Assembly (NCBI GenBank): GCA_947095535.1
Contig: OX352773.1
Location: forward strand, 104,981,948 to 105,045,947
DNA from: Poecilobothrus nobilitatus
Lineage: Eukaryota; Arthropoda; Insecta; Diptera; Dolichopodidae
DNA length: 64,000 nucleotides
Direction of reading: 5' to 3'
Shown: positions 1 to 11,224 of the stretch, in pieces
Layout of the letters: every line of letters begins with the position of its first letter
How positions within the stretch are numbered: position 1 is the first letter of the stretch
The notes under the pieces: generated by a model
The model's database searches: none
Told to the model about the DNA's origin: nothing
What the model saw: only the letters and a program-made list of their open reading frames with translations
Made by a program: the position numbers and the translations under genes

Positions 1-605
1 AAGAACTTTTAGAATTAGTATAAGTTTGCTCAGAGAATTTTTTAGTACCACCCCGTGCTTATGAGCTATTAGCCCAAGAAACGAATTGCCGACGTAATGC
101 ATGGTCAGTTGGTTTAAATTCTTGCGTCAGCTGGATCTTATAAGCCTTTAAATGGAGATCACGATGCAAAATGTTGAAAAATGTGGATGGTTTGATGTTT
201 AATTGCTGCGTACGATGACGAATGGAAGTTTTTCGATCTTCTTTAACACTTCTGCTCACAGCTGCTACATTCTCGGTTGAACGGCCACTACGTTGATAAA
301 TGTTGCCTCTGTTATCAAGAACAGATCCAGTTTCTAGAAATTTATCAACCATCAGCTTGCTTGCATGGCACGATTTGTTGGAGCATTTTCTCTACCAAAT
401 TTTGTTCGAAATTTCCTAATTACATCTTGAAAACTTTTACCATTTTGTTGTAATAACAAAAACACGTTGTTCCTTCGTGTAACGTTCCATATTAACTAAC
501 CGGAATGTATTTAGAATATACCTAAAGAAATCTCATATAAAAATTCCAGGTAGAAAAAAAATGGCGGCAAAATCAAAATGATACCTCAATTTTGAACACC
601 CTATA
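1..605 (-). mobile_element. Mariner-like element, 5' half, truncated by window edge
   Basis: The TIR (about 580-605) reads GGGTGTTCAAAATTGAGG on the minus strand, followed inward by a transposase start near 490. The same terminal sequence occurs at 60717, next to the C-terminal half of a similar transposase, which supports both being ends of one family. TA dinucleotides flank the end, as for Tc1/mariner elements. The element continues past base 1, so the catalytic part is not seen here. Confidence 0.75.
59..490 (-). pseudogene. Mariner-like transposase, N-terminal DNA-binding part
   Basis: The minus strand encodes the paired helix-turn-helix region that binds the TIR. It starts with MERYTKEQRVF near 490, continues through SFQDVIRKFRTKFGRENAP and runs to VDKFLETGSVLDNRG, ending in SIRHRTQQLNIKPSTFFNIL and RRQFVSWA. 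A stop/frameshift near 440 separates the first 17 codons from the rest, so the copy is dead. The DDE catalytic domain would lie beyond base 1. Family assignment rests on the typical order of these motifs in insect mariner-like transposases and on the shared TIR with the fragment at 60.8-61.5 kb. Confidence 0.75.
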
Positions 606-741
606 GAACTATTAAGAATATGGTTCTGAAACCATCAGTTGGTAATAAGTGACAAAACAAAAATTATGTTTTTTGATTTAAAGATCCAAAATTGAAAATA
701 TGCTGATCTACACTTCCATTTTTCTAAATGTACAAAGAACG

Positions 742-794
742 TACATCCAAATAGCAATATTAATATACAGTATTAATATTGCTATTTGGATGTA
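742..794. repeat. Perfect 24-bp inverted repeat (hairpin)
   Basis: Arms 742-765 and 771-794 are exact reverse complements around the 5-base loop TACAG. The right arm runs into short direct repeats at 811-862. No coding sequence or TIR element is visible around it. Confidence 0.9.
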
Positions 795-810
795 ATGTAA
801 GTAAGTTTTT

Positions 811-862
811 CAATAATGTAAGTTTTTCTGTTAAATCAATAATGTAAGTTTTTCTGTTAAAG
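811..862. repeat. Two tandem copies of a 26-bp unit
   Basis: The unit AATAATGTAAGTTTTTCTGT occurs twice head to tail (811-836 and 837-862), with a partial third beginning just upstream at about 794. It is adjacent to the perfect hairpin. Confidence 0.8.
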
Positions 863-884
863 ATTCGTGTGCTACTAGGTGTTT

Positions 885-1085
885 TGTTATTGAGGTCGCT
901 AAAGGTTTAAGTACTTGGGTGTGAGAATTAATTCACAACTATCTTGAGGTGATTAAACAAACTCTTCGCTCAACACTTGGAGGATTTTATAACTTACAAA
1001 ACTTATGTTCAACTCCACTTTTGCTAAAAATTTATTTTGGAATATTTCATTCGAAATTACAGTATGGTTTACCTTGCTGAGGGGG
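885..1085 (+). pseudogene. LINE reverse-transcriptase relic (thumb region)
   Basis: Frames on the plus strand show KYLGVRINSQLS, then after a frame change ENLYFGIF-like text and LQYGLPC near the end. This resembles the segment just after the RT palm in I/Jockey-type LINEs (KYLGV... then ...YG...W). It is short, has several stops and lacks the YADD box, so it is a decayed fragment. The clade cannot be fixed from this piece. Confidence 0.5.
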
Positions 1086-1142
1086 ATATTCTTTTCATAG
1101 AATTTCTTCTTTACTCTTACTGCAAAAATGTGTTGTGAGAAA

Positions 1143-1318
1143 AATATTTAAAAAACGAGGAAGAATACAGTTGCCTGTGTCAACTCTTAGATACCCGTAC
1201 GAACCGTTAGTATGTTCAGAGCCTGTCACTCTGATTTCGAGGCTTATTTCGAGGTGTTGAAAACGGAGGAGTAATTTTATTATACACGATCCTATCGTAC
1301 GGGTATAAAAACAGAACA
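1143..1318 (+). repeat. Dispersed repeat copy 1 plus DINE-like tail
   Basis: It begins AAAACGAGGAAGAATACAG and continues through CTCTTAGATACCCGTACGAA to a GCCTGTCACTCTG box. The same block occurs near 4196, 5302, 7405 and, reversed, near 7010-7075 and 35905-35985. Bases 1240-1318 (TTTCGAGGTGTTGAAAACGG to a GGGTATAAAA end) resemble the ends of fly DINE-1/Helentron elements and match 31060-31120. Confidence 0.7.
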
Positions 1319-1319
1319 C

Positions 1320-2425
1320 ACCCTAGCATTCAACTTTTTAAAAACTTAAATATTCTACCATTCCGTCATCTTCATTATTTCACATCCCAAAAATTCTTTT
1401 TTGATCACACCCCACTTTATTCTATTACGAGTATGTTATGTTTAAGTATAAATTTTATTTAGGTGTTTAAAACTATTTTAAAAAATATTTTTTTGAATAT
1501 AAATCACCGTTTTCTCTTTAATTGTAAACACAATTTTAGTAATGAATTGTAATGAATTGTTAATGACGTATATCTGAAAATAAATAATAAATAATTTTGT
1601 GTACAATATAATATACCTAATATTTTCAAAGTATTCATCCAGCTTGCAAATAAGTTCTAGAGTTGTTAGAAAAGAAAAATTTGAGCTATTGTGCACACCT
1701 TTAACTTGAGCATCTGTGCAAATACATTTGTATTTGAGTTAGCAGCTATGTTGGTGCAAAAGTAGTCCAATACTAAACAGTTCTAACTTGCATTTTTTTT
1801 TCCCCAAAATGTGTACGTTAAAAACCTTGTTTTAATAATTGTAACAAAAGGATAATACACGCTGTTGAAACCGTTCCAAACATTTCATGAGAATTGCACA
1901 GACTGTAACATTTACACAATTGATTTATTCTTTAGCATTATAATAACCATTATTTCTAATTGCAATTTTTAAACAGCTTTAAAATATCATTCTTTTCATC
2001 CTTTTCTTTATAACTCTTTACGACAGAAATTATTTTCTCATTTAATTAATAAGAAATTAAAATTTGTTCAAAATCATATTTACAATTTCAAAATAAAACA
2101 AATTGAAAAATTTGAAAAAAAAATAAAAAATTAATAACAAATAAACAATTTAAATGACAAAAAATAACAAATACGCAATTTCGAGTACCTATTTTTCGAA
2201 TTTAAAAAATCTTTAGAAATGAGAATTTTAAATTTATCAAAGTTTAAAGAGTTTTTATCGAAAAACACAATTTTCAAACAACGCAACGCAAACTATGAAT
2301 ATTTTTTTAAATTTTTTGAAAAAAATTAAATGTATGTGTGTATTATATATATTTTACTCTTACTTCATTTTGTATATTTTAATTTATCATTTTTTTTTAT
2401 TTTCATATTGTTCCACTCCAAACTT
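1320..2425. other. AT-rich spacer, no gene seen
   Basis: Very AT-rich sequence with homopolymer runs. Short open frames here have no recognisable motif and are not supported. It probably includes the 3' flank of the cysteine-rich host gene. Confidence 0.5.
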
Positions 2426-2431
2426 TTTTAA

Positions 2432-3389
2432 TTAAATTTGAATCAAAATTGTTAAGAAAAATAAAATTGTTGTGACTGAAAACGATACGGCACCACCACC
2501 TTCAGTGTCGTTTTCATTATTATTTAAAGAAATGTTCACATTATTACACTTTGCCATGTCCTGCGATAAGCATAGAAAACATTTCTCATCCATTAAACAT
2601 ATTTTTTGTGATAAACTATTAACACTACAGCCCCGAATTATATTTTTGTCATCCAGAATTCTAGCAAAACAATAAGAGTGCATTGATGTTGAAAATGGAC
2701 AATTGCTCGCTTTTAAATTTAAAAAGTTATCTTTGCAATTTATATCCTTAAATGAAAAAAATTGTTTTAAAATATTCGTAACAAGTAAGATCTGAGTACA
2801 ATATAAAATAAGCGATAATTATTGCATAAAATAAAATTGTTGTTTACAAATTTAGGTTTAACCATGAAATTAAATTTTTTGTTGAACTCTTGTAAAAAAT
2901 CAGTTCACATGCAAAAATTCTGTTTATAGTACAAAAATATCAATAAACTATTTTAAAAATGTTTTACCTTTCTAGAATCGCATTGTATGCACTTATGGTT
3001 AATGCTGCCTAAGGTATTGCATTGATCTCCGTTGCAAAAATTACAGTCTAAGGTCTCGGAGCGCGCAGAGCACTTTTTTCGCAAGTCAATTGATATTTCT
3101 GAAAAACAACCTTTCTCGATAACTGTGTCTGCAAAACAATTTTATTAAAAAGTAGATAAAACAATTAATGGTGGTGCGATTTCAAACAGTAGGTACATAT
3201 GTTATTACACTAACCATTTTTAAATACAGTTACGCAGTTATCAATATAATCCTGGCACTTAACAGAAATATCTTTTGTTGTCCTCAAACAATTAATGCCA
3301 CTACATTTAAAACAAGTTCTACCAAAGCCAACTGCAACCTTAATATCTTCAAGTAAAAAAAGTAATAAAATCGCACAAAAAACTTTCAT
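2432..3389 (-). CDS. Secreted GPI-anchor-type cysteine-rich protein, two DUF753/Ly6-like domains
   Basis: This is a spliced host gene, about 216 residues. Exon 1 is 3389-3215, exon 2 is 3128-2968 and exon 3 is 2746-2432. Donors are G|GTTAGT and AAAG|GTAAAA. Acceptors are TTTTGCAG and a pyrimidine-rich TTTTTTCATTTAAG. Phases match at both joins. The N-terminus MKVFCAILLLFLL is a signal peptide. Two tandem cysteine-rich domains follow with the same spacing pattern: CFKC..., then GCF..., then CNFC...CN in domain 1; CIQC..., then RGC..., then CFLC...KCNN in domain 2. The C-terminus is a hydrophobic tail (SFSVTTILFFLTILIQI) after a small-residue stretch, as expected for a GPI-anchor signal. The pattern fits the insect DUF753 family, whose function is poorly known; a role at the cell surface is inference. 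No lesion is visible. Confidence 0.8.
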
Positions 3390-3436
3390 TTTCAGTTCCG
3401 TTTTATTTACTTGTAGATTCTTGATACTGTTGGTAC

Positions 3437-3452
3437 CATAATATATAAATAA
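3437..3452 (-). promoter_or_regulatory. Possible TATA box of the cysteine-rich gene
   Basis: On the minus strand ATTTATATATTATGG lies about 50-60 bases upstream of the ATG at 3389, a spacing compatible with a TATA box and a short 5' leader. In sequence this AT-rich, a TATA-like string is weak evidence. Confidence 0.35.
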
Positions 3453-3459
3453 TGAAAAT

Positions 3460-4160
3460 TCAATGTGATTCCTTCTTTTATAAGTTTTTACAAAGATACA
3501 AAAGTTATTTTGCTTTTTAAATAATATAATATAATATATTTATAAACAAATAATACTAAAATTAAATATACAAATCTTATCAGTAAAATCATTATCTATT
3601 ATAAATTTAACTATTACTTTAAATAAATATTTACTTGACATTTGTAGTAGTTAAATAAATGTTTAATAACAAGATAAATTAATATAAATAATTTAATTTT
3701 AATTTAATTGTAATAAACTTTAAAAATTTATATATAATTGAACTTTATTCATTAAATGATATGATTCATTTATACAAAATTCATATGAAAAATATATTCA
3801 TATTAAAATTCATATGAAAATTCATAAGTGTAAATAATTTTATAACATTCAGCTTTTTAATCAATTACCACCTTTGTATGGTGAATTAAAAAATCTTCAA
3901 AATAAGATTTGTTTCCGAAATCCTCTTTTATATCAGTTAAATCTGCATCTAGCAAAAAATGTTTATGTTTAAAAATGAAAAGTAGTCCCTCAAAACCAAA
4001 TCCAGAAAATAATGACTTTCGCGTTTTTTTTTGGCAAATTGAGTTAGATTTCAGTGTTTATTTTGGGTGTTTGATTTTAGCTGTCAAGTAAACCGGTTGT
4101 AATTATCCTTTTATAAAATAAAAATTAAATAACATAAAAAATCAAAATTTAAAATTATTT
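3460..4160. other. AT-rich spacer, no gene seen
   Basis: Mostly A/T with short imperfect repeats such as CATATGAAAA near 3780-3820. No supported coding sequence, TIR or RNA gene was found. Confidence 0.5.
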
Positions 4161-4193
4161 AAAACTAATTTCTTATTAAAAAATTTAACAAAA

Positions 4194-4475
4194 AAAAAAA
4201 AACAATTCCCAAAAAACGAGGAAGAGTGAAGTATCTGTACACTGTATCTGTATCTGTATACTCTGGGATACCCGTATGAACCCTGTTAATATACCCTATT
4301 TCTATTAAACTTGACCATCTTTTAAAAACTTTCAGATGATTTGGTTCCGACATTAATTACAGAGATATTATATTTATATAAATTGTGGAGTTGTATGACA
4401 GCTACCCGAATCTATTGCACAAGCACAACCAAATTTTACAGAAGTTGTTGGCATAAAACTTGATCATTATTTACA
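4194..4475 (+). repeat. Dispersed repeat copy 2 with long homology to 6846-7075
   Basis: It starts with the AAAACGAGGAAGAGTG box and GATACCCGTATGAACC. Then come about 180 bases, including TTTCAGATGATTTGG, AAATTGTGGAGTTGTATG and TTTTACAGAAGTTGTTGGC, that also occur in reverse orientation at 6846-7075. The pair therefore forms a widely spaced inverted repeat around LINE debris. Confidence 0.7.
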
Positions 4476-4489
4476 AAATTTCAGATACC

Positions 4490-5078
4490 TAGCTTGAATA
4501 AATTGGTTGGATGGATTAATCTACAAATTAATAAAATATAATTTCCCGCCACGCTTAATTATACTGATTAAAAATATGTTGTATACAACAAATTTTTAGT
4601 ATTTAGCAAAAATAACAAGTCTGACAAATCATTCCTAATTGAAAATGGTCTTCAGCAATGCACCTATCCTTTTTATCACCTATATAGCAGAACTTTTATT
4701 TTTGCTAGATTGAGTCAAAGGAAATAACTACGCTGTAAACAGTATTCAACACGATGTACAAAAAATGTTTAACTTGTTCAGGATTATTGCAAGATATGGA
4801 TATTAAAAATGAACTTCAGTAAATGTGAAACCATATTTTTCCGTATAACGGTTGACAAAATTAGTTCAGACATTAGAAAAAATTGGAAACAATTTAAAGT
4901 TAAATCGCCTATGTCAACTCTCGCAAACAAAAAATTCGTTAAATATCTTGCAGTACAGTTACATCGAAACTTGAACTTCATTGATCATGTAAGATACTCA
5001 ATAGATAAAAGTAATAAGTCCTTTATGGCACCTAAAAAACTCTTTTACAAAAATATATTTCTGAAAAAATATTGTTAA
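4490..5078 (+). pseudogene. LINE reverse transcriptase fragment (I/Jockey-like)
   Basis: Plus-strand frames give RT palm to thumb text: a decayed ENGLQ-type box with LSPI-like residues near 4640-4690, then from 4809 MNFSKCETIFFR, KFVKYLAVQLHRNLNFIDHV and KKLFYK. The KYLGV-like and DHV boxes are typical of the segment after RT motif E in non-LTR retrotransposons. Several frame changes interrupt it and there is no 3' tail. Clade assignment is uncertain. Confidence 0.6.
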
Positions 5079-5299
5079 AATATCACGACTGTACATAATA
5101 TGTATTATGTACGCATGTTCTTACAGATACTTTAACGACAATCAATTAAATTAGTAAAAATATTCATATTTTATAACAGTATTTAATCAAAAATCTGTAC
5201 ATAAATATTTAAAAGACAGAAAATCTTACAGTTCTTACACATATTTTTAGCCTTATTCAATGACCATTTGAAAATGTTATTATATATTACAAAAGTTAA

Positions 5300-5395
5300 C
5301 GTAAAACGAGGAAGAATACAGTTGCCTTTGTAAACTCTTAGATACCCGTACGAATCCGTTAGTATGTTCATAGTCTGCCGCTCTGCTTATAATAT
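5300..5395 (+). repeat. Dispersed repeat copy 3
   Basis: AAAACGAGGAAGAATACAGT followed by GATACCCGTACGAATCCG and CTGCCGCTCTGCTTAT. It is close in sequence to the copies at 1150 and 7405 and directly abuts the 3' end of the Jockey-like LINE. Confidence 0.7.
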
Positions 5396-5404
5396 TATTT
5401 TTTT

Positions 5405-6870
5405 AATTTTTCAGTATTTTAAAATAATTTGGATGAGTTTTATAATTTCTAGATCTAGTATTTCTAGATCCGTATGTAAATCAAAATTTCGTACGTACCA
5501 AGGGGCACTAACCATGTTACGTAAAATTTTATTTTGAAAAATTTGAATTCTCTGAATATTTGTTTGTTTGTCGCAATCCCATAACTGTATGCCGTACAAC
5601 CAAATTGGCTTAATTATTTAGTTATATAACAACATTTTATACTCTATTGACAATCTAGAATTTCGACCTAGGGGCCAATGCATTTATCTGTACTTCAATG
5701 CTAATTCGACTTTTTTCTTCTTGACATGCTCTTTTCATCGCAGCTTGACATCTATTGTCATTCCTAAGTATTTTGCCTTATATTCTTGGCAAATTCTACT
5801 CCATTTAATTTTACGGCTGGGGGATTTTGAACGATTTTATTTGTAAAATTTACTTGAACAGATTTAAGTTCATTAAGCCTAATTTTCCATTTTTTGGTCA
5901 ACAAAAAAAGCTTATCGCTTGCTTTTTGTAATTTATCTGTAGCCTCATCAATATTGGATGCTACTGCCATTATTCCAGTATCGTCAGCAAATGTAGCTAC
6001 AGTTATATTAGCTAATTTTGGTAAACCGCTGGTATAAAGCAAATATAGTATAGGACTCAATATACTACCTTAAGGCATACCTGCTTTGATTTCTCTAAGT
6101 GTAGAAAACTCCTCATCCTGTTTAATTCTAAACAACCTATTAATCAAGTATGATGAGAGTATATCTACATATTGCAGTATTTATAGTTTATAAATTAAGC
6201 CTTCATGCCAAACGTTATTGAATGCCTGAGCTATATCTAGAAAAGTTGTAGAGCGTATTTGCTTTTCTTCTAGAGATTTTTCAATCTGTAATTCTATGCA
6301 GTTGATCAATAGTGAAATGTTTTTCTCTAAATCCAAACTGATAGTTTGGACTTATATTCCTACTTTCTACTAACCGTTCTTTTTAAAAAAAATTTGAAAA
6401 ATATTAACCGTTCCTTTTAATAACAAAAAATAGTGTCAAAACTTTTTCTCAAAAGTTTTGACACTATTGGTAAGAGAGAAATTGGTCTATAAGGTTTTGA
6501 TTCGTTTGGAGGCTTTTCATGCTTAAGTATCATAATTATTTCTGCTATATTCCAAACATTAGGTAGATAATTTAATTGTAATATAGCATTTATTACGTAT
6601 GTTAGCATTGTTAGAACTTTTTTCGGAAGTTGTTTTAATACTTCCGCCGTTATTAAATCAAATCCCGGTGCTTTTTTTAACTTGAGGCTTTTAATTTGAT
6701 CAACCAATTCCATTTGGGAGATTGGTGTCGAGTTAGATGCCAACAATTTTTGTAAAATTTTGTTTTTCTAGAGCAGTCGGTTCAGGCTTCTTGCACCTCT
6801 TGGAACTTAATGAAGCTAGCCGTCTGCAACCTTTCAAATAAAGATCAAGTTCTATGGCAAAAACTTCTGT
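5405..6870 (-). pseudogene. Jockey-like LINE, RT and C-terminal region, degenerate
   Basis: Read on the minus strand, three frames carry consecutive RT parts. 6746-6417: KKAPGFDLITAEVLKQLP (motif 0/1), LPNVWNIAEIIMI and KPYRPISLLPIVSKL. 6060-5764: the catalytic FADD box within VATFADDTGIMA, then the post-palm region. 5599-5411: YGIQLWDCDKQTNIQRIQIF with RNMVSAPWYVRN, the hallmark C-terminal motif of Jockey-clade elements. Frameshifts and stops lie between the blocks. The endonuclease and ORF1 are absent, so this is a 5'-truncated dead copy. Its 5' side borders the reversed repeat at 6846-7075. Confidence 0.85.
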
Positions 6871-7075
6871 AAAATTTAGTTCTGCTGGTGCAATAGATTA
6901 CAACATACAACTCCACAATTTACATAAATGTATCTCGGCAGTTATAACGTTGGTACTAAAACATCTGAAAATGTTTAAAAGAAGATCAAGTTATATAGAA
7001 ACATGATAATGACGTTCATACGGTTATCCCAGAGCTGACACAGTCTACTCTACTGCACTCTTCCTCGTTTTATAA
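6846..7075 (-). repeat. Dispersed repeat copy 4, inverted partner of 4194-4475
   Basis: On the minus strand it reads the CGAGGAAGAGTG box (near 7066), a CTGGGATAACCGTATGAACG segment, then TTTCAGATGTTTTAG, AAATTGTGGAGTTGTATG and ACAGAAGTTTTTGCC. The same order is found at 4194-4475 on the plus strand. Confidence 0.65.
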
Positions 7076-7402
7076 TAGAACACATCCAACACAACACCTT
7101 AAATTGAATGCGTTTGTTGCACATGCTTTTTCTGGACAAATATTTATATTAATTCTGGAAAAAGCGTAATAACCCTAAAAGAAATAAGATTTTGATCGAA
7201 TAAGAATTTAATTTACGAATTTTTTAATTCAAAAATTTTTTTTCCAAATTTTATTATAATCAAAGTATAATTATAGGAAGTAGTTTCACTCTCTTTCACA
7301 AACTTAATGCATATTTCATACAACAAAAAAGTCTATTTTCAAGAGTGGGTGCAATATATTTTTCATATCCACTGAGTATATCAATAGACTATAGTGCAAA
7401 CA

Positions 7403-7497
7403 TATACAAAAACGAGGAAGAATATAGTTGCCTTTGTCAACTCTTCGATATCCGTATGAACCCGTCAGTATGTTCATAGCCTGTCATTCTGCTTATC
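7403..7497 (+). repeat. Dispersed repeat copy 5
   Basis: AAAACGAGGAAGAATATAGT, CTCTTCGATATCCGTATGAA, then GCCTGTCATTCTGCTTAT. It ends precisely where the RTE-like LINE 3' end begins, as copy 3 does beside the Jockey LINE. Confidence 0.7.
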
Positions 7498-10140
7498 TTC
7501 TTCTTCTTTTGCTGCCTATCCCTATTTGAATGTTAGCGGTCAGATGATATTTGCAACGACGTCCTGGAAGTTGTTTCGATCCGTTGCTGAATGGATGAAA
7601 TCGCCAATGTTTCTGGTGCCTGTCCAGTTTTTAATGTTGCGCAACCATGTTAGTTATTTTCTCCCTATACATCTTTTTCCTTCAATTTTTTCTTGAACTA
7701 TTAATTGAAGTAGCTTGTATTTGCTTCTTCGCATAATATGACCAAAGTAGTATGATTTTTGTTTCTTTAGCCTTAAAAGTAGTTCTCTTTCTGTGTTTGC
7801 TCTACGTAGAACTTCTCTTTGCTCTACGTAGAACTTTGCTCAACGTAGAACGTAGAATGTAGAACTTCGTTTGTAATGTGATCTGTCCAATATAGTTTTA
7901 GCATTTTTCGGTAGATCTACATTTCGACAGCTTCGAGCTTGTTGAGTTCTCTTACTTTTAAGGTCCATATTTCTACACCATATAGGAGTATAGACCAAAC
8001 ATAGAATTTAACGAATCGTAAGCGAAGGCACAAGTTCATGTCGCGACAGCAAAATACTTTTTTGTGTTTAAGAAATGCATTTCTTGCTGTCTCAATTCGA
8101 CTTCTAATTTCCTTTTCGCAGCTCCAATCCTCGTGTAACCAGCATCCGAGATATTTGTGCGTGGAGACTCTCACAATTGGACGGTTATCTATTTTAATTG
8201 TTGCTGTAGTGTAAGGTGTTCTTTTTCTACTTACGATCATTAATTTAGTTTTTAAAATATTTATTTTTAAGTTAAACAATTCGCTATGGTGGTTGACTTT
8301 CTCCACTATATGTTGTAAATCCCTTAGGTTGTCTGTTATAAGGACTGTATCATCTGCATATCTGATATTATTTATATATGTGCCATTCACTTTTACACCA
8401 ATATCTACATCGTTCAATACTTTCTGAAAAATGGCTTAAGCATAGATGTTAAATAGTAGAGGAGAGAGCATACAGCCTTGTCGAATTCCTTTTTAAACAT
8501 CAACGCTTTGTGTCAGCCCACTATTTATTTTTACACAGGCAACAAACAATATAAGCTTTTTATACACATTATGATATTTTGATCTATGCCAATTCTATTT
8601 AATGGAGGTAAGTTTTTGATGGTTGACCTTATCAAACGCCTTTTCATAATCCACAAAACATAAGAAAACATCTTTATGAACATCACAACAATTCCGCCCT
8701 AGTACTTGAATATTAAAAAGAGCTTCTCTAGTTCCAGTTCCTTGTTTGAATTCAAATTGCGTTCTGCCCATGTGCGACTCACAATTTGTGTATATACGAT
8801 TATGTAGCACTTTCAGAAAGATTTTGAGTACATGACTCGTTTTTTTTTGGCATTAGTTTTCTTCGGAAGGGCGACAAATCTTAACTTTAGCCAATTTTGT
8901 TGGAAACTTCCGGAATTATAAATATTGTTGAAAATTTTTTCGAGCACAATGAGGTTTTCGTCATTGATCAGTTTAATTATTTCTGACGGAGTTTCATTTG
9001 GTCCTACGGCTTTATTATTTTTGGCTGACATAACCGCTTTTAGTTTTTCAATTTCATAGCATTCCTGTTTTAATCAATTTTCTTTTGCTATTCTTATTTT
9101 CAACCTTATTTCACGATGAATACGTCTATATTCTGCAAGTTGCTTGTTTTTGTATTTGCATATTTCATCCATTAACTGTAGTATGTCTACCGTTATCCTA
9201 TTTATCTTTGCCTTATACTTTTTTGTACCTAAAATATGTTTGGAGGTTTCATTTAGTATAGTTTTTGTGCGCACACAAATGTCATTGTTTTCTTCTATAA
9301 CGAGACTTAACTAATCATTGATTGCGTCAGTCAATTGATTTTTCACTTAATCGGCGATAGCTTTCCAATATCCAATTTCGGTTGCTGGTTACTTCTTCTA
9401 GCTCTGGATAATTTTATATTTACTTTTGCTAAAAGAAGATTGTGGTCAGACATTGTGATCAGCTCAGATTGTGATCAACTCCTGGATTTGTACAAACTTT
9501 TTTAATAGATGAATGCAAACAATATTTGCACTGCTGTTCTGTGGTGATTTCCAGGTTTATAACCTTCGTGGCGGTAAACAAAACCATGTATTGGTAATTT
9601 TAAAGCATTCTTCTTGACCAAATTGTATGAGACGTTCGCCTCTCTTGTTCTTGGAACCTAGAGCAAATGGTTCAACTATTTCATCTACTCTTCCGGTGCC
9701 TATTATAGCATTAAAAGCTCCCATTACTATGGTGAACTGATGTGGGTTTGTTTGTTTTTGGAGATATGATACTTGTTGATAAAATTGTTCTATTTTATCA
9801 TCGAGTTTATCGTGGGTGGGAGCATATGTCTGTATGATGTTAAGTGCTACAAGCTTTGTAATAATTTTTATCAACATAACTCTGTCAGAATGTGGTACGA
9901 ATTCGGTTATGTGATGTTTTATGTGTTTGGCAACTATAATGACCACGCCATTTCTGTGGGTGTATCGTTCCCTGAGTAATGAAATTTTGCACCATTTATA
10001 TGGCACTCCCCGCGATTCGGCTACCATGTTTCCCTTATACCCAGAATACCGATTTTTAGACGCTGCATTTCTTGGACTGTGTTTGCTAGTTTACCTGCTT
10101 CAAATAGGCTATTAACGTTCTAAGTGCCTATATTCAGTGT
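7498..10140 (-). pseudogene. RTE-like LINE: endonuclease, RT and C-terminal domain, degenerate
   Basis: From 5' to 3' on the minus strand: apurinic-type endonuclease (10027-9557; GVVIIVAKHIKHHI, IIQTYAPTHD, VMGAFNAIIG and SKNKRGERLIQF); linker (9274-9074); RT (9031-8813, KAVGPNETPSEIIKL; 8810-8595, FVDYEKAFDKVNH; 8417-7917, IRYADDTVLITDN with an intact YADD box and STHKYLGCWLHEDW); then a tail with YFGHIMRRSKYKLLQLIV-like and GKRCIGRK-like text at about 7800-7640. The order and motifs match RTE-type non-LTR elements. At least six frame breaks make it dead. ORF1 is absent, as is normal in many RTE elements. Confidence 0.8.
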
Positions 10141-10149
10141 GGTTTTTAT

Positions 10150-10910
10150 TTTACCTCCAGGGATTCTTAGCACCCTTTTTTTCTCGCAGTTCGCGCCTCT
10201 GCAGCTTCTTACAGTTGTAAGAAGCCTTTGTAAATATCTTTGCCTTTGTAAATATCTTTTCTATGTTACCTTTGTAAATATCTTTTCTTTGAAATGACGT
10301 GCTTTTAATTACTAGTGACGTTTCACTTGCTAAATTGCATAACCGTTTTCTATTTTCATTGGTTACTTCATGTAGAGAAAACTTGCCTGCTATTTTGTAG
10401 ACGAGATCTTTTTTCCTACCTTGGCATTAAAATCTCCCAACAATACAAGCGTGTCATATGTGCTTACTCTTTCGCACACTTTGCTTAGGCATTCATAAAA
10501 TGTATCTTTACTTTCATCTTCAGCGTCTTCTGTTAGAGCATATGCAGATATGATAGTGATGTTACAGAACTTCGCTTTTAATCTGATGCTACATATTCTA
10601 CTATTGATTGGCACAAATTGAAGTATGCTTTTAGTTAAGTGTTTCCTGACAAAAAACGCCGTACCATATGTTACTGATCTGGTGTCATCTCCACTGTAGA
10701 ACATTGAGTATATGGGCTTATTAATTGTGCATTTGCCTTTACATCTAACAGTTTATTAGCAATTTCATGCATTTTACCTAGTTGTAGCATGGTTCTTACA
10801 TTCCAGGTTACGAATTTTAGATAATTGTCCTTATTTTGTCGCCGGGTTCGGTTGCCATTATAATTAATCTGTATTCGAGACTCTTGTAAAAATTCCAAAA
10901 CAAGGCTTTC
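10150..10910 (-). pseudogene. Second RTE-like LINE, endonuclease part only
   Basis: Minus-strand frames give LKFVTWNVRTMLQLGKMHEI (endonuclease start), FYSGDDTRSVTYGTAFFVRK, PINSRICSIRLKAKF, ISAYALTEDAEDESKD and LVLLGDFNAKVGK (catalytic DFNAKVG box). This is another endonuclease of the same type as the element downstream but clearly a different family, because the two endonuclease regions sit head to tail and differ in sequence. Bases 10220-10300 contain three short direct copies of CCTTTGTAAATATCTTT within this 3' side. RT sequence is missing, so the copy is truncated. Confidence 0.75.
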
Positions 10911-11220
10911 TTTTGCTGTGTAAGGATGTTAACCGTACGACAAACCCCCTACCAGGAGGACCAGGTCATTTATTTTCGAAGTTTTCGTCTCCTAGACTTT
11001 GAGAAACCAATCCCAAGGGATGCAAGGCAGCACCACCGGCAATTACTTCGAAGAATCGATCAGTATGAAGGAGTCTAGATAGCTATGCTACCAGGCCTTC
11101 TCTACTGCTCGGCTCTCTACTCCCTGCACGCTCTATCTGTTGGCCTGATACAATCAGTTCCCAGGAGGGACCACGCGGAGGTCGATAGATACGGCCCCCC
11201 CCCTCACAACCATCTAACAG
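10911..11220. other. GC-richer block, possible LINE 5' UTR
   Basis: This stretch is markedly richer in G+C than its surroundings and contains a run of C (11195-11206) and CCTACCAGGAGGACCAGG. It lies immediately upstream, in the minus-strand sense, of the second RTE-like endonuclease and may be its 5' UTR. No coding potential could be supported. Confidence 0.35.
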
Positions 11221-11224
11221 TCCA

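Noticed and set aside
2472..2675. Plus-strand frame opposite exon 3 of the cysteine-rich gene
   Set aside because: It is antisense to a well-supported exon with splice sites, cysteine pattern and GPI tail.
9773..10115. Plus-strand frames opposite the RTE-like endonuclease
   Set aside because: The minus strand carries clear endonuclease motifs; these are shadows.
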